DNA of 64,000 bases from NCBI GenBank assembly GCA_025618425.1, contig CM046835.1:20114308-20178307 (forward strand), written 5' to 3'. The number at the start of each line of letters is the position of its first letter. The first letter of the stretch is position 1. Below are positions 36,901 to 48,242 of the stretch, one piece after another. Position numbers and translations under genes: made by a program. This DNA is from Heliocidaris tuberculata. Its lineage: Eukaryota > Echinodermata > Echinoidea > Camarodonta > Echinometridae. The notes under the pieces were generated by a model. The model was given only the letters and a program-made list of their open reading frames with translations. It made no database searches and had not been told where the DNA came from.

Positions 36901-39900
36901 GTTTACTTTCCACTTTCAGACTATTGTCACAAGTTACCAGCCCAACTTCGTAGAGAATAGCCATTTTGTTTGCAACTCTGTGCTCTAAAGGCAAAAGATG
37001 GCATTTGACACTTTCGCTCCCCTGCTGTTTAACCTATTCTATATTAAGGCCAAGATAACTTGAGCTAGAGTATATGAAAAAGGTGTGTTATATCAAAATC
37101 AAATCATATTCAACGAGTTAATGCCAACAGCATGATATCATCATTTCAGTACTCTTTTACAACTGATAGATTTCATGAAATAAGCCTGTTCTTGTTTTGT
37201 TCTTACTGAATATGTTATGAATCAGATAAGGGAGAATTGTTTGGATGGGGGAACTCGGAGTACAATCAACTCAAATGCGTTACCGAGGATACGCAAGTCT
37301 ACACCCCTAGGCACCTACCATTCAAGGAAGTGGGGAAGATCACCAGCGCTGCTACTGGAGGAACGATATGTGCCTTAACAAATGGTGAGTTACTCCTTTG
37401 ATTGTATTATAATTCTTACTAAGACACAAAGAGGGCAGTATTAGAATTTAGATGTGCTTTCACCACTGTAGTGATAGATGCTGTAACCATATGTAAATGA
37501 ATATTTTCATTCATTTATAGATATGGAACGCATCCTTATGAAGGTTGAAATTAGCTACCAGGCACAAATACTTTTTATTCATATTGTGTAACACAGGGCC
37601 TGAACTGTTCAAGTTGTAGACTATCTTGAACAGGCCCTGTGCTGTGGGAGCTATTGGCCAGCTGGGTTAGACTTCACAAAATTTACTTCAATTCAAATTG
37701 GTTTTATTTCCGAATTAAATGCATTTCACCATATTATTGCTGCACAGGCTCCTTTTTGCATCTAGATGAGTGAATACACTAATTACATACCTTAGTTCTT
37801 ACAGGGTACCTATCACCAAAATATTTTGCTCTGTATGTAAGAGATTCTACATTGTTATACTATATTCAAAATATGGGCTTCAAATATTACTTCTATAAAG
37901 AGATATTACACCCTCTATAAGTGTAAAAGCGATTCGTGAGTAGACTACTCGACGCGGAATCCACTTGGAGTTCGGTTCTGTGCACGCACCTTCATTCTTG
38001 ACTTCCTTCATACACCCTAACTGTAAGACCTATAATGCCAGATAAACTTCTTTGAGGCTGATTTTATACTTTCTAACTGTACACAAATTACTTTTTCGGG
38101 TGATTGGTACACTTTAAGATGCTTTAAAAAAGAGGAAAAAGAAATTTACGCCCCCAAAATGTAAAAAGTCGGTTAGCAGGTATTTATTCCTGCTTAACAA
38201 CTCGACACAATGTATTTTGTTAAGGTGTCAAGAGTGTGTTCTGTAAATTGCATAAGTACATGTAGTTAACAGACCTGCCAACCAGTACGATTTGGTCGTA
38301 TTTTGTACAAGTTTTCAATGAAAATACGACACTACGATTTATCTCTATAAAATACGATTTAAAAGAAATCTGATTATGCACTATTCGTCCTATATGTTGC
38401 GCGCATGTATTTGTTATCACTCAAACTTTCACGCTCATATTGTATTATTTTCGCTGTTCCCGGAACTTCACACTGTGTATGTTAAAGTGCCTACAGAAAA
38501 GAGACTGCGAATGTACACACACAATTGTACTTTCATCGCACACACAAACTTCTAGCTCAGGCCCCCGTTTCATAAAACTTGTCATCAATAAAAACTTCCT
38601 CATTTCTATGACGAATTCGCTCTCAGCCAATCAGATTCAAGGATTTCCTTAGCTTATAACAATTATTGTAACTTGTTATTGATAACAAGTTTTATGAAAC
38701 AGGGCCCAGGCTTTGCGGCTGCTGCTCTTACCATTTACATCCATCGATCTCTTACACACTGAGGCGCTAGGCGAAGCCGGCCAGCCTAGCCCGCAGGCGG
38801 CGCGGCTCGGCTGCCGCTTGGTGCAACACGGCAGTGGAGCCACGCCGTAGTAGTGGAACCAAAAGGATGAATAAGGAATGTGAGTTTTTAGCTGGTTTAT
38901 TTAAATGTTTCTATATCTAGATCATCTTCTAAAAATATCATTGGGGTGTTATGAACATTCAGGAACATTCTCACTTTTTTAGATCTAATTTTAACAATAT
39001 TCCTGGCAGTTGCAGTTTAAAAATTTGGTATTTTTCGACTTGCAAAAAAATACGGATATCGTCGGCAAATTAAGATTTTTCATCTTGTCGAGTACAAAAA
39101 AGCTTGGCCAGAGGTTGGCAGGTCTGACTTAATATTATGACATGATTTCTGTCTTTATTATCTAGTTTGTAATGGTTGTTACTTCTTTCTATCCACTTGG
39201 TCATAGAATCTGGAGAGGCCTGGGTGTGGGGCTATGGTTTCCTAGGGAGAGGTCCCAAGTTAACAGACACTGCTGTTCCGGAGTGTATAGACATGACACT
39301 TTTTGGTAAATCACGTAGTAAGACGGATATTGCAGTCACCAAGGTCTGGTGTGGTCATCACTACTTTGCGGCAGTTACAAGTAAGTTCACGTCAGGCTTT
39401 GTAGAGGTTTTGCATTTGAAGGGAAAATCCACCCTGATATTGAGTTGGTTTTAAGAAGCAGAAGAATTGAAGAAACAGATCAATAAAAGTTTGGGGAAAA
39501 TCGGATAAAGAATAAAAAAGTTATGAATTTTTTGAAGTTGTATTCAATTGTATCAATTTCTGTTTGATTGATGACAACTTCAAAAATTCATAATTTGCTT
39601 ATTTCTTATCGGATTTTGCTCAGACTTTCATTAATCTGTTTCTTTTAAAACCAGGTTGATATCAGGGTGGACTTCCCCTTTAATGAAATAGATTTTTGCC
39701 ATGCCTGTAAATCTGAAGTACCTCAATACCAGCAATCTTTCAATTTTTATGAATTTGTCATTAAATAGTAAATTATGAAAAATAAAAAAATATGAAAAAT
39801 GTAAAAATGTACAATACAACAGGTATATGCAAATTGTGTCCTAAAATTTCAAGTTGATATTTCAAATTAAGAGAAGGAAGGAATGATCAGTGTATAAATT

Positions 39901-41177
39901 ATGACTTCACCATGTAGCCAATGCCTGGTGAGGACACCCTGTTTTTGTATAAAGCTTTAAAAAACATGATTGAACCCTTTTTGTAGTAAACTGAGCAACA
40001 GAATCACTGGGCAAATAGATTTACATGTACTTGATTTAAATTCTTGGTTTCCAGATAAAGGCGATCTGTATACATGGGGTACAAACGGATCAGGCTGCCT
40101 GGGTCTTGGTCAGCTACATAGCCAGTACTTCCCTCTCAAAGTAAGTCACGTATAGTCCCATCTCTTCGAGCTGCTACAGTCCTATCCCTCTTTAAACATG
40201 GACCTCTTATTAAATGGGGTCCACAACATTTAAGAGTGATAGAGCTAATACTAGTCAGTGACTGGCTATCTTTGTTTTTTTTATAAAAAAAAAGAAACAT
40301 GGGTTTTTTTGAGAGTATAGAGATCAGCGTTGTCACTACGGTGGTCGGCGCCGGTCGGAACCTTCCACCACTCAAAATTTCCGACCGGCACTCAATGCAA
40401 TATCACACTTGCCCGCCCGGCACTAATTTCCCCACTGACAAAGAAAAAACTACGATTTTGACCTACGAACATGCAACTATGGTTTAAGAGAGTAATTTGA
40501 CAGCACTCACAGCAGGTATATGTACAAAGTACACCAAATACTAGTACAGTAGTTACAATGCTTAATGCTGCAGCTACAGTACAGTGTGTACTATGTAGAT
40601 ACATGATATTTTTACTGTTTAACTATAACTTATAAGCCCTGAAAACTGACTAGTTTTTGTCCCCCTGAACCCCCGTGGCAAGGTTTCGGGCGATAAAATT
40701 TCCACCACTAAAAAGTCTCTGGTGACAACCCTGATAGAGATAATCACTGCTAGGTTGCAGTTGAAGGGATCAAATCTGGGATGAAATACTGAGGGCCCAG
40801 TCAATGTGGCCCCTCTTCAATTGAAAGAGTTGTTTGCTGTGATGTGTCTGTAGATAGTTTCAAGTTAAAAAAAACTTTTGTGAAGCGTGTGTTGTGATAT
40901 AAGCTACAATATCCTTTTAAGGGCAAGTCCTTATCATAAATCACTTTATCCTGTCCCTTTTCTCTCATTCTCTCACATGACTTCCCCTCCCATTCTGCAC
41001 ACCTCTCTTATCTTTCATTCTTTCCCATCTCTCTCTATCTCTCTTCCCTTTGTATCATATCCATTTCATTAAATTCAAACTTTTCATCCACATTCTTAGG
41101 TCTCGCTACCAGGTCAGGTGACCCACATGGCCTGCGGAGTCGATCATACAATAGCGCTTGTCACAAAGGATATCTGA
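27989..41177 (+). CDS. RCC1L: RCC1-like protein RCC1L/WBSCR16, 11 exons, 505 residues
   Basis: Coding exons: 27989-28435, 30221-30350, 31192-31320, 32892-32958, 33432-33483, 35671-35755, 36531-36641, 37226-37384, 39207-39380, 40055-40140, 41100-41177. All junctions are AG/GT, and the exons sum to 1518 bases in one frame. The start has A at -3 and an in-frame TAA six bases upstream. An N-terminus rich in Arg and Ser and poor in acidic residues suits mitochondrial import. Then come the blades of a seven-bladed RCC1 propeller, with motifs YVWGFTYTGALGVP, ACGYGF, KVWGMGIN, SCGRSHSLILT, YSLGNNSHGQCGR, CGHDHSLFLT, SCGWGADGQTGLGHY, LFGWGNSEYNQL, WVWGYGFLGRGP and ACGVDHTIALV. They follow human RCC1L blade by blade. 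Human RCC1L is linked to mitochondrial ribosome assembly and OPA1 exchange activity. Introns are repeat-rich; several exon edges are duplicated. Confidence 0.95.
28690..28827. repeat. Degenerate palindrome in RCC1L intron 1
   Basis: TATAAAACTTTTAGTGAATCG on the left and AAGAGTTTTATGCAACAGGGCCC on the right frame a stretch rich in TGACATAA and TTATGTCA inverted motifs. The right end resembles the GGGCCCTnTTGCATAAAA hairpin at 21935-21996. Confidence 0.5.
28879..29625. mobile_element. Foldback element in RCC1L intron 1, CACCGGCG type
   Basis: Left arm 28879-29165 and right arm 29340-29625 are imperfect reverse complements sharing CAACCAAGTGGGACTATGGAA, AATTTCTCAATTTTCTTGCTTGAA-like sequence and GACTCRRGCCTA ends. 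Terminal parts are unusually GC-rich (CACCGGCGG, GACGCCGGTC). The centre of about 170 bases is unique. It has no coding capacity. Confidence 0.8.
29690..29836. repeat. Partial extra arm of the CACCGGCG foldback element
   Basis: Carries AAAAATCACCGGCGGGC, ACCGGTCAAAAAAAAA and ATGACTCAGGCCTAATA, a third copy of the right end of the neighbouring foldback, here without a matching left arm. Confidence 0.7.
30679..31124. repeat. Two-copy tandem duplication in RCC1L intron 2, period 230
   Basis: Copies at 30679-30908 and 30909-31124 share GACTTTGGTCAAATGGGA, CATAGCTACCCAAGATCAG and AGTATGTATATCTTTTAATAT in order. It ends about 70 bases before exon 3, and the duplicated unit does not include exon sequence. 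Confidence 0.85.
31308..31782. repeat. 87-base minisatellite covering the RCC1L exon 3 donor, six copies
   Basis: Units start at 31308, 31395, 31482, 31569, 31656 and 31743, exactly 87 bases apart. Each begins GATGAAGAAGGAG or GTTGAAGAAGGAG (the last coding bases of exon 3 in the first unit) followed by GTAAGTAACC. The second unit has TTAAGT in place of GTAAGT; the other five keep a donor. Since 87 is divisible by three and lacks minus-strand stops, a repetitive 140-codon minus frame appears, which is a by-product. Confidence 0.95.
32659..32774. mobile_element. Small palindromic MITE in RCC1L intron 3
   Basis: GAGGCACCAGTTGAAATTACG pairs with ATAATTTCAACTGGAGCCTC; the adjoining GATTCTTCGGTGA / TCACCTCAAAGAATC also pair. 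Total about 116 bases, no coding capacity. Confidence 0.7.
33992..34113. mobile_element. Long hairpin element in RCC1L intron 5, 122 bases
   Basis: GTGCGTTAGTGCGATC and GATCGCACTAACGCAC form the base; GTTTTTATCGTGGTGT and ACACCACGATAAAAAC continue the stem. The loop contains a second TAACGCAC-type motif. Pairing extends weakly to 33984 and 34125 (TGGTTG / CAACCA). Confidence 0.8.
34138..34308. mobile_element. Short MITE with GTTTTATAAAACGGGT ends
   Basis: GTTTTATAAAACGGGT near 34138 is mirrored by ACCCGTTTTATAAAAC ending near 34307. The interior contains two copies of AATCTTAGTGTTT. It lies directly next to the hairpin element at 33992-34113. Confidence 0.6.
34822..35094. mobile_element. Non-autonomous hAT-like element in RCC1L intron 5, 273 bases
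   Basis: Ends CATGGGCACAAATCCA and, on the other strand, CAGTGGCGCAAATCCA are inverted repeats. An exact 8-base duplication ACTTGACA flanks it at 34814-34821 and 35095-35102. The interior has two units of a C run, CACCTTTTTGAAT and a T run of about 20. It is GC- and homopolymer-rich and non-coding. Confidence 0.85.
35307..35704. repeat. Two-copy tandem duplication spanning the RCC1L exon 6 acceptor, period 199
   Basis: Copy 1 (35307-35505) and copy 2 (35506-35704) share GTAGGCCTATAGCTT, ATGTATGCAAAATTTAAAG, TAGTTGCCTCTATCACTACT and the first 38 bases of exon 6. Copy 1 has its own acceptor (TTACCCAG at 35459-35466) followed by ATTGCCTGTGGGCGTGATCA, then breaks off into CTGTAGGCC. Copy 2 is joined to the real exon 6. 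Confidence 0.95.
36180..36365. repeat. Half copy of the AAGTCCACCCTAATATCAA foldback family, intron 6
   Basis: Contains AACTTCAAAAATTCATAACTTTC, TCTTATCGGATTTTGCTCAAA and CAAATCAACTTAATACCAG followed by TGTGGACTTTCCCTT, the right arm of the elements at 39413-39683 and 43000-43596. No left arm is present. Confidence 0.7.
37589..37644. repeat. Short hairpin, CACAGGGCCTG type, intron 8
   Basis: CACAGGGCCTG and TTCAAG on the left pair with CTTGAA and CAGGCCCTGTG on the right, with an AACTG bulge and a loop of about 15 bases. Confidence 0.65.
38560..38707. mobile_element. MITE with GGGCCCnGTTTCATAAAACTTG ends, intron 8
   Basis: Left end GGCCCCCGTTTCATAAAACTTG, right end CAAGTTTTATGAAACAGGGCCC. 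Interior AT-rich. Similar termini are very common in marine invertebrate genomes. No target duplication was verified. Confidence 0.75.
39413..39683. mobile_element. Foldback element, AAGTCCACCCTGATATCAA family, intron 9
   Basis: AAATCCACCCTGATATTGAGTTGGTTTTA on the left mirrors TAAAACCAGGTTGATATCAGGGTGGACTT on the right. The arms extend through ATCGGATAAAGAATAAAAAAG and its mirror. It starts about 35 bases after the exon 9 donor. Confidence 0.8.
40323..40735. mobile_element. MITE, 413 bases, second of two copies, intron 10
   Basis: Termini ATCAGCGTTGTCAC and, on the other strand, ATCAGGGTTGTCAC are 14-base inverted repeats. The body matches 27207-27592 in the same orientation, with about 20 extra bases AAAGAAAAAACTACGATTTT. 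Confidence 0.85.
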
Positions 41178-42999
41178 GTTGGACTGCTCCTTATATTCAA
41201 CCCACCTCTAGCATGTCAAAAAACCTGCTATAATGGATACCTCAATAGAAAGGCAATGATTGTTACGATGGACATCTACATCTTTGTCAAATTTCACCCT
41301 GTTTAGCAACTGCTGTATACCTGGGTGCTGCTCATTTAAACCTGCTGCAAAGGCCACAATGGCTCGGCCACCAGTTGACCTATGTAGCGTGCAGAGTGAA
41401 TCATAAATTAGCAGTGGTCACAAAGGATGTTTAAGTCAGATTGACCTGCTCAAGAAGCGGGCATTTATCACTCATTTCAACCCACTGTAATGGGCACCTT
41501 CATAGAAAGACATGGATAGTGGTTTAATACAGGTGAAGTCTTAGAGTGCAACACTCTGTAAACCTGCCCATGAGTTATGGTAATCCTCCGTGATGGGCAA
41601 CTACATAGAATGACTGCCTTGCATATTCATGAATTGTACCCAATTGATGTACCCAATTCAGTACAAAGATTTATCTTACACTGGACATCGTCACTCCATA
41701 CTTGTAACACTTTTCACCTCGCTTCATATTGGACACCTGTGTTAAAGCCATCCACAGGTCAATAACTGTAATGATACATTCAGTTCGTAAATCAGAGGGC
41801 ATTTCTGTATGTGTTTGCATGATTTCAACCTGCTTCAAAGGCTACTAGTTTAGAGAGGCCTGCCTGCTGGATATGGATACTGCCATATACATGTAAATAT
41901 AAGAATATGTGTACCTTTAAATACTAATGAGCATATTTCTGTTAAGCCCACTCAAACCCTCCAAATTTGTTAATCAGAACAATAGAGATGTCACAGTATT
42001 GTAATGACTGGTATTAAAGATTGATCAAGAAATAATTTGTGTAAGACTTGAGACATACAAGCTCTTAATTTTCAGGCTTGCCAAACCTCTTGCAATGGTT
42101 ATTGAAAGTATTATACTTATTTACTTTTTTTAATTAGAATAGACAATAGAACTACCAGTAACTTGGCAACAGTGGGTACTAGCAAACCCTGTTGTGAGAA
42201 AGTTACTTATGAAATAAAATATTTACTTATCATCCCATCTTATTCATTTGTAAGTCCATATAATAGAGAGTTTTGGACTCTGTCTTTAATTGGATTTGCC
42301 TGTACATTTGTTATGTCTGGTTGTGTCAGGTCGGCCTCATATTGCCTTGGTTTTTGGTTATATCCAATTTTGTATAGTAAGGTTGAGATGAGACTACAAA
42401 CTTGTATGAAATGCATTTTAAATTATTTTGATGATGAGGATTATTATAACCAAAAGTCTGCTTCTTATTCTTGTTTTATGTTGAATTTATGGTGAAACAA
42501 TTTATTTAATCAAGCTTTTCATCCCATCTTACCATTTTACCAACTTTACAATTTTCACCATTTTATTATTTTAATAGTATATCCTGTTAGCTTTTTAAGA
42601 AAATCAGCATTATTTTTATTTTTAAAAAAAATAAAGCTTTTTACATGAAGTGAAAAAAAATATGTACTGACCTAAATCTAAGATAACTCATATGTAACTC
42701 TGATATGAAAATTTTGAATTGGTTCCAACGTGAAGATCTGCAACAAGATCAACCAGCCAAAACAATGAATGATGAAAATTTAAAGTAGTCTTCTATTAAT
42801 TTTTTTTAAATTTAGATACCTGCAAGAATGGAATGTTGTCAATATGTCATTAGTAATTGCAATCTGTTACATTATACATATTTGTGGCACATAATCTGTA
42901 AAAATCGGATAACACATGTTGAATATGTATATGTGGGGCCATAATTAATCAATTTGATCTTCCTTTCTGTGGATATTCCATCCTGATATCCTTGATTTG
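41178..42999 (+). other. RCC1L 3' UTR and flank
   Basis: AT-rich sequence after the stop, with the duplicated last exon and weaker repeats of the CACCTTCATAGAAAG and TTTCAACCTGCTTCAAAGG motifs up to about 41850. A TGTAAATA Pumilio-type site lies near 41891. A candidate poly(A) signal AATAAA occurs near 42630, though several others are possible. The 110-codon frame at 42163-42495 has no family features. Confidence 0.45.
41375..41434 (+). pseudogene. Duplicate of the RCC1L last exon, still open to a stop
   Basis: About 257 bases after the real last exon, a diverged copy encodes LTYVACRVNHKLAVVTKDV and a stop, matching VTHMACGVDHTIALVTKDI and stop. A four-base deletion lies just upstream of the retained part. 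CCACCAG immediately precedes it, a possible but weak acceptor, and phase 0 would suit exon 10. It may be a relic inside the 3' UTR or a rarely used alternative end. Similarity continues downstream (CCACTGTAATGGGCACC and CATAGAAAG). Confidence 0.6.
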
Positions 43000-43596
43000 A
43001 AGGCCAAGTCCACCCTAATATCAAGTTGATTTGAATAGAGTAAAATTAAACAAGCATAACAGTGAAAATTTCACTGAAATCGGATGTAAAATAAGAAAGT
43101 TACTGCATTTTGAAGTTTCGCATTATTTCATGAAACAGTGCTATGCATAACATGGGCGGTATGCAAATGAGTGAACTGATGATGTCACACTCACTTTTCC
43201 TTATGTATTTTATTATATGAAATTTCAAATATTTCAATTTTTATGGATGTGGTAATAAAGAATCTCTTCCTTGTATCAAAATAGGTTACAATAATGATTT
43301 TACATGTTCCATAAAGAGTCAAACCATGTTTTACATTATTGAAGCAAAAAATTTAGACATATGATATTTCATGTAATAAAATAGAAAAGAAAAGGTGAGT
43401 GTGTGACATCATCGGATCACTCATTTGCATACCGCCCATGTTATGCATATCACTGTTTCAAGAAATAACGCAAAACTTCAAAATGCCGTAACTTTCTTAT
43501 TTTACATCTGATTTCAATAAAATTTTCACTGTTGTGCTTGTTTAATTTGACTCTATTTATTCAAATCAATTTGATATTAGTGTGGACTTGGCCTTT
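43000..43596. mobile_element. Foldback element, AAGTCCACCCTAATATCAA family, full length
   Basis: Left end AAGGCCAAGTCCACCCTAATATCAAG, right end its mirror TTGATATTAGTGTGGACTTGGCCTT. Arms of about 200 bases also share AAATCGGATGTAAAATAAGAAAG, GCATAACATGGGCGGTATGCAAATGA and TGATGTCACACTCAC. The centre of about 180 bases is unique. This is the longest of three family members here. Confidence 0.85.
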
Positions 43597-43847
43597 AATG
43601 CTGCATGCATAGCATTTATACTGGATTGTTATTGCGATTTTCTTTTTCCTTTTTAAAGAACCATACACCAAATGTTATGTAAGGGTATTAAGGTTACATG
43701 TATTGTTTTCTATTGTTTTGCAATATATGTCTTGTTGGAACAATCTGTAAAATATGAGGTCTTCTTTTTTTTTTCTTTTTTTTGTAAGAGTTATTTGTTT
43801 AATGGACCCTGTTAGTGTCATTCCCAGCTTAAAAAGTTGGAGACAAA

Positions 43848-44101
43848 GACCCATATTCTGAACTCCGGTTAAACTTAAACCGCGGTCTAAGTGTGGTTTA
43901 AACCCACTCTAAACCTGCTCTTTAAACCAGAGTTTTAGAAAATCACATTATGAACTCCGGTTTAACTTAAACTTCAGTCTAAGTGTGGTTTAATTTTGTA
44001 CAGAAATATAGACTGGGCTTGCGGTTTAAGTCAGTTTTAATTAAAGCTCTGGTTTAACGTAGACCGTAGTTTAAGTTAAATTGTAGTTCAGAATACAGGC
44101 C
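43848..44101. mobile_element. Palindromic MITE, GGCCTGTATTCTGAACT type
   Basis: CCATATTCTGAACTCCGGTTAAAC on the left mirrors the right end TTAAATTGTAGTTCAGAATACAGG. The left half contains an internal duplication of GAACTCCGGTTTAACTTAAAC and TCTAAGTGTGGTTTAA. No coding capacity. Confidence 0.75.
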
Positions 44102-47100
44102 ATAATGTTTTGTTGGCCTGTTCTTACCAATACTCCCTTTGTGTTCTTGAAACTATACGTTGAAAAGGTTTCTTGGAGATTTTGGCGATTATTCTTGCAA
44201 TGTTTCACTATGCTATGGAGCATTTTTCTAATATTTCTCATGACTTGTGATGATGTTTGCTGTTTCAGAAATTTTTTATTTAATACGTCTGGGAAAGCAA
44301 TCCATTATAGACAAATCAAAGCATTTTAAAAATGCATATTGATTGTAATTACATTTATAAATTACCATATTTTCAGATGTCAAACCTCTTTTCTCTTGTG
44401 TCATTTTTTGCAACTGTGATGTTCCATAATGTAGTTGTGCTTAGATATAGATTTTAAGATGAAATCTGTTATTTTTCTGCCGTGTCATCTTATTTATAAG
44501 AGCCCCAAAATACTTGTAAGCACCTGAAATGAAAAACTTTCCCGTGCATTTTTGTGCTCGAAATGCATCCGAAACAGCATTTCTTGATGTTTAGGAAATG
44601 TTGTGAAATGCTAACTATTTACTGTTCGAAGAAATTCAATTCTCTGTTCCTTAGCGTACATGTACCTCTGGAAATGTTCTCCCTGCTTGCCATACTGCTC
44701 TTTTACCATATCTTGTATCTCACATGCAAAACTTGTTCCCCATCTCCTTCCATTTCTCTTTTATTTTTTTTTCATAGTACATGTATGTATCCATTTCTCT
44801 CACGTTCATCTTCTTTGCTTTCTGTCTCCTTCACTTTCTTATCCATTCCCTCCCTCTTTCTCTGTCCTTTGCTCTCTTCCCCCCCCCCCCCCCTGCCTCC
44901 CTCTGTCTCTTCTTAACTTTGCTTTCTTCCCCTCCCTCTCTCTTTCCTTACCCTTTCTCTTTCATCGTTTTCCTTGTTGATTCCTCTCATTCCACTTGTC
45001 TCAAATAATCATCATAACAACATTTATAAGATTGTAAATCAAGGGACCCTTCCTTTCCACCTTGTTTATCAAAATATTTTATTCTGTTATTTCATTGTGC
45101 ACAAAATAGAAAAAACATCCATTTCATTGTTTGTCTCTGCGGATGGTGTTCACATGTACTTATCACTAAATTTTTCAGTCTTCAACTATGATCAATACAT
45201 ATTGTAATTTGCAAATATTTAGAAAAAAACATTGTCTAATAATTAATATTTACTATTAAAGACATAGCCTATCTGTAGACTCTATCATGGAAAATTTGAT
45301 CTTGACCTAATTTTCAGCTACTTAAAGCTGTCAAGAAATACTTAACTATAAATTCTGTTTTCTCTGAAATGAGAAAATAAAGGAAAATTTATGTAATAAT
45401 TATGTACAATGAATATGGTGTTCAGTTCTTATAAACATTTTGTATCCTGTAAAGCCCACCAATATGTATAAACAAACTTATTAATATGTCGTATGAGTGC
45501 ATCAAATAAACAATTCATGAACATAAACCACTCTGGAGATAATATATAACTACCATTATTGATATACTACAAAAATAGAACTTTACATGGTCTACAACTA
45601 AATGTGATGATACTCTAAACATAATCTAGCTATAAGATTGTCTTATGTGAATATCCTCAAGCTAGATGTCAGTGAATTATTAACTTTGCTCTCTGAATAA
45701 ACATTTGTACATATTAAAATCCCCTACAATATAGTACTGCCAGTAGTTTGAACAAAAATATACATTTTCTCTGTCAAAAATTCACAACTTTGTCATAATA
45801 ATACAATTTGTCCATTATACATCAAATTACTGATATATGATTAAGTATTTGTTTCTTTCAGAATAAAACATCACTTTGCTTAATAGGCATATCACTTCAT
45901 ATTCATTATATTTTGGATCATATGTCCTCAATATCTCCCCAATATCTCCCTCATCTAGACTATAACTACATATTAAGTATTCAGTGCAGTGTTAGATGGG
46001 AACTTAGTATTTTTTTGATGATAAAACTGCATAAACTGATAAAATGAAGAAAAAAATGTATGACAATGATGTCACTAATAATGCTCCACCCCAAAGCAAT
46101 CATGTGATTGGTCAAAGCACTTCATTCAAAATAAGAACAAGAATGTGATTGGCCAGTCATGACAGCATGGGGTGTAATCAATCTATCACTTAGTGAAACT
46201 CTTGTTTTTCACCTATGAGCAAATCTGATTCTTGCAGTTTGTATCATTGTAACAGGTGCATTTATGCAGTAGTGTGATTTCACATCATGTCTGATATTGT
46301 AAGCATTACCAAATTAACATTGCAAAAGGGAGTTTTAAGTGTATAAGCTGCAGGTACAAACAAATGATAAATAGTGAGCCTGAGATAACTTGCGATATAA
46401 CCTCTTGAAGATTTGTGTGGCATGAAAAAGATATAATTTCAGACCGCTTTAAATGCATGATATAGTTTTGCATTCTTATCATCAATATCTATGTGAGTAC
46501 ATTTTCTCGCCTGAATTACTAATTATATATTCATTTTTACACTCCTGAATGTTAGAATGCTATGTACCTGTACTGCATGACTCTGTGGTAACTGAAAATA
46601 TCTGCGCCTAAATGACATTTCAATTTTCATGTATGTTAAACAGTGGTTTGGAATAGAATTTATATATTAGAAACGAAATATTAGAAAATATTTTGAGGAG
46701 AGAAAGAAGAATTATAAAGAAATTGTTAATTGAAGCTGCATTATTGAGTTTCCATGGAGAATGGAAGCAATGAAATGTGCTGCAAAAGTGAAAAAAAAAT
46801 GTTGATTAATTCAAAGACTGTATACCTGTTGAACAGGTGGAAGTATCATCCGTATTGTGAAATGACTGCATTCAGCAAATTTTACATTATTTTGTAAAGA
46901 GAGAACAGTTTATCACCTTTTTATGTCTGTATATTCATTCATTCAGGTATGATGATTACATGATCCTCCTTGTTGGAGAAGAATAAATGCATACATGTAT
47001 ATAATTTTGAGATTGTAGATTTACTTTAGGAAGCCATACACTTCTGCTGATGTGCTCATTGATTATTTCCTATGCAATGTTCTGTAAAATTTGGTTTAAG

Positions 47101-48242
47101 GCTAATGCTGAGTCAAAGTAGTTATCAGTCTTGTAGTTGACCATCTTTTTTCTTTTATTTTTTTGAGGGGGAGGGGTACTTACATTTCAGTTTGAATGTG
47201 GATCTTGCTATATTCGTAGGATAGTTCTGTTAGATTATAAAGCCAAAATATCCCTTTAGACACCTTAATATATCTGATGGTTGAAGAGTTGAAATAATAC
47301 TATCAGTTTTGATAAGTCAGAAGTGGATTTTGCAAACAGCTATTTTGACCCAGCATTAACAAATGCCAATTTGAATTCTAGCCTATATGAATGAACTGTG
47401 ACTTTAAAATGGTGCAAGAACTTCAAGAAGTAATACATAATTCTGTCAATATAGTGCCCTTAATGGAAATTTAATCAATTAAGAAACATGTTTTTATCTT
47501 GTGTACACAAGATCTATTTTTAGAGGTCAAAGATGATGGCACAGAATTGAAAAGTATTTTCTTGCGATTTTTATTGAATTTCTCTATGGACATTCTGTAT
47601 GCAGTAAATCCCAAAGTGTTGTTCACTAATAAAGCAATTGATGTGAAATTATTAAAGAAGGCAATGTTTCCCTTGTTCTCTGTTGTTTTTTTTTTCATCT
47701 GTAGACACTTATAGTTTGTGTTTCAATGGACTTTTAATGGTTTGGATTTAATTTTGCCTTCGCATAACGCTTTTTTTTTTCAATGATAACTCGTGCATCC
47801 AATTGTTAATAACTGATATTCATACAGTGCTTAATATGCACATTGTCAAGTACATGTAAGCGGCAAGTGTATCTCTTAATATCGTTCTTTATCATTTTCA
47901 TGCTTTCATCAAAAACTATTTTGTTAATCTACTAGAAAAAATTTCTTTGAAAGCTAGTACAATTTTCTTTTTTTTTAAAGAGAAGAAAATATACCTATCT
48001 ATCACTAATTTAGGAATATCTGTACATATGTCAACTCCATGCAGCACTGTACCTTACTCAAACAGTGTACCCTCTTTCTAAATTCATTATCCGACTTCAT
48101 CCAAAACCACACCTTTCTGCGGTGGTTACACTTCGAAAGTCTTCATGCAATAAACCTGCAATGCCTCGATCGTGCGAGAGTGGCTCGTCTCGCAACTCAT
48201 CGGCCAAACTAAATCTTCTTGCAGACACTAATTGATATAGAT
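44102..48242. other. Intergenic DNA between RCC1L and the MH2 gene
   Basis: About 4.1 kb, AT-rich. A pyrimidine-rich stretch (44690-44990) includes a C run near 44879-44893 and gives spurious proline- and serine-rich frames. Two GTGATTGG motifs lie at 46104 and 46145. No gene or known repeat family is recognised; part may be the 3' UTR of either convergent gene. Confidence 0.45.

Noticed and set aside
42163..42495. 110-codon plus-strand frame after RCC1L
   Set aside because: Lies in the AT-rich 3' flank, has no recognisable domain, and its codon use looks random.
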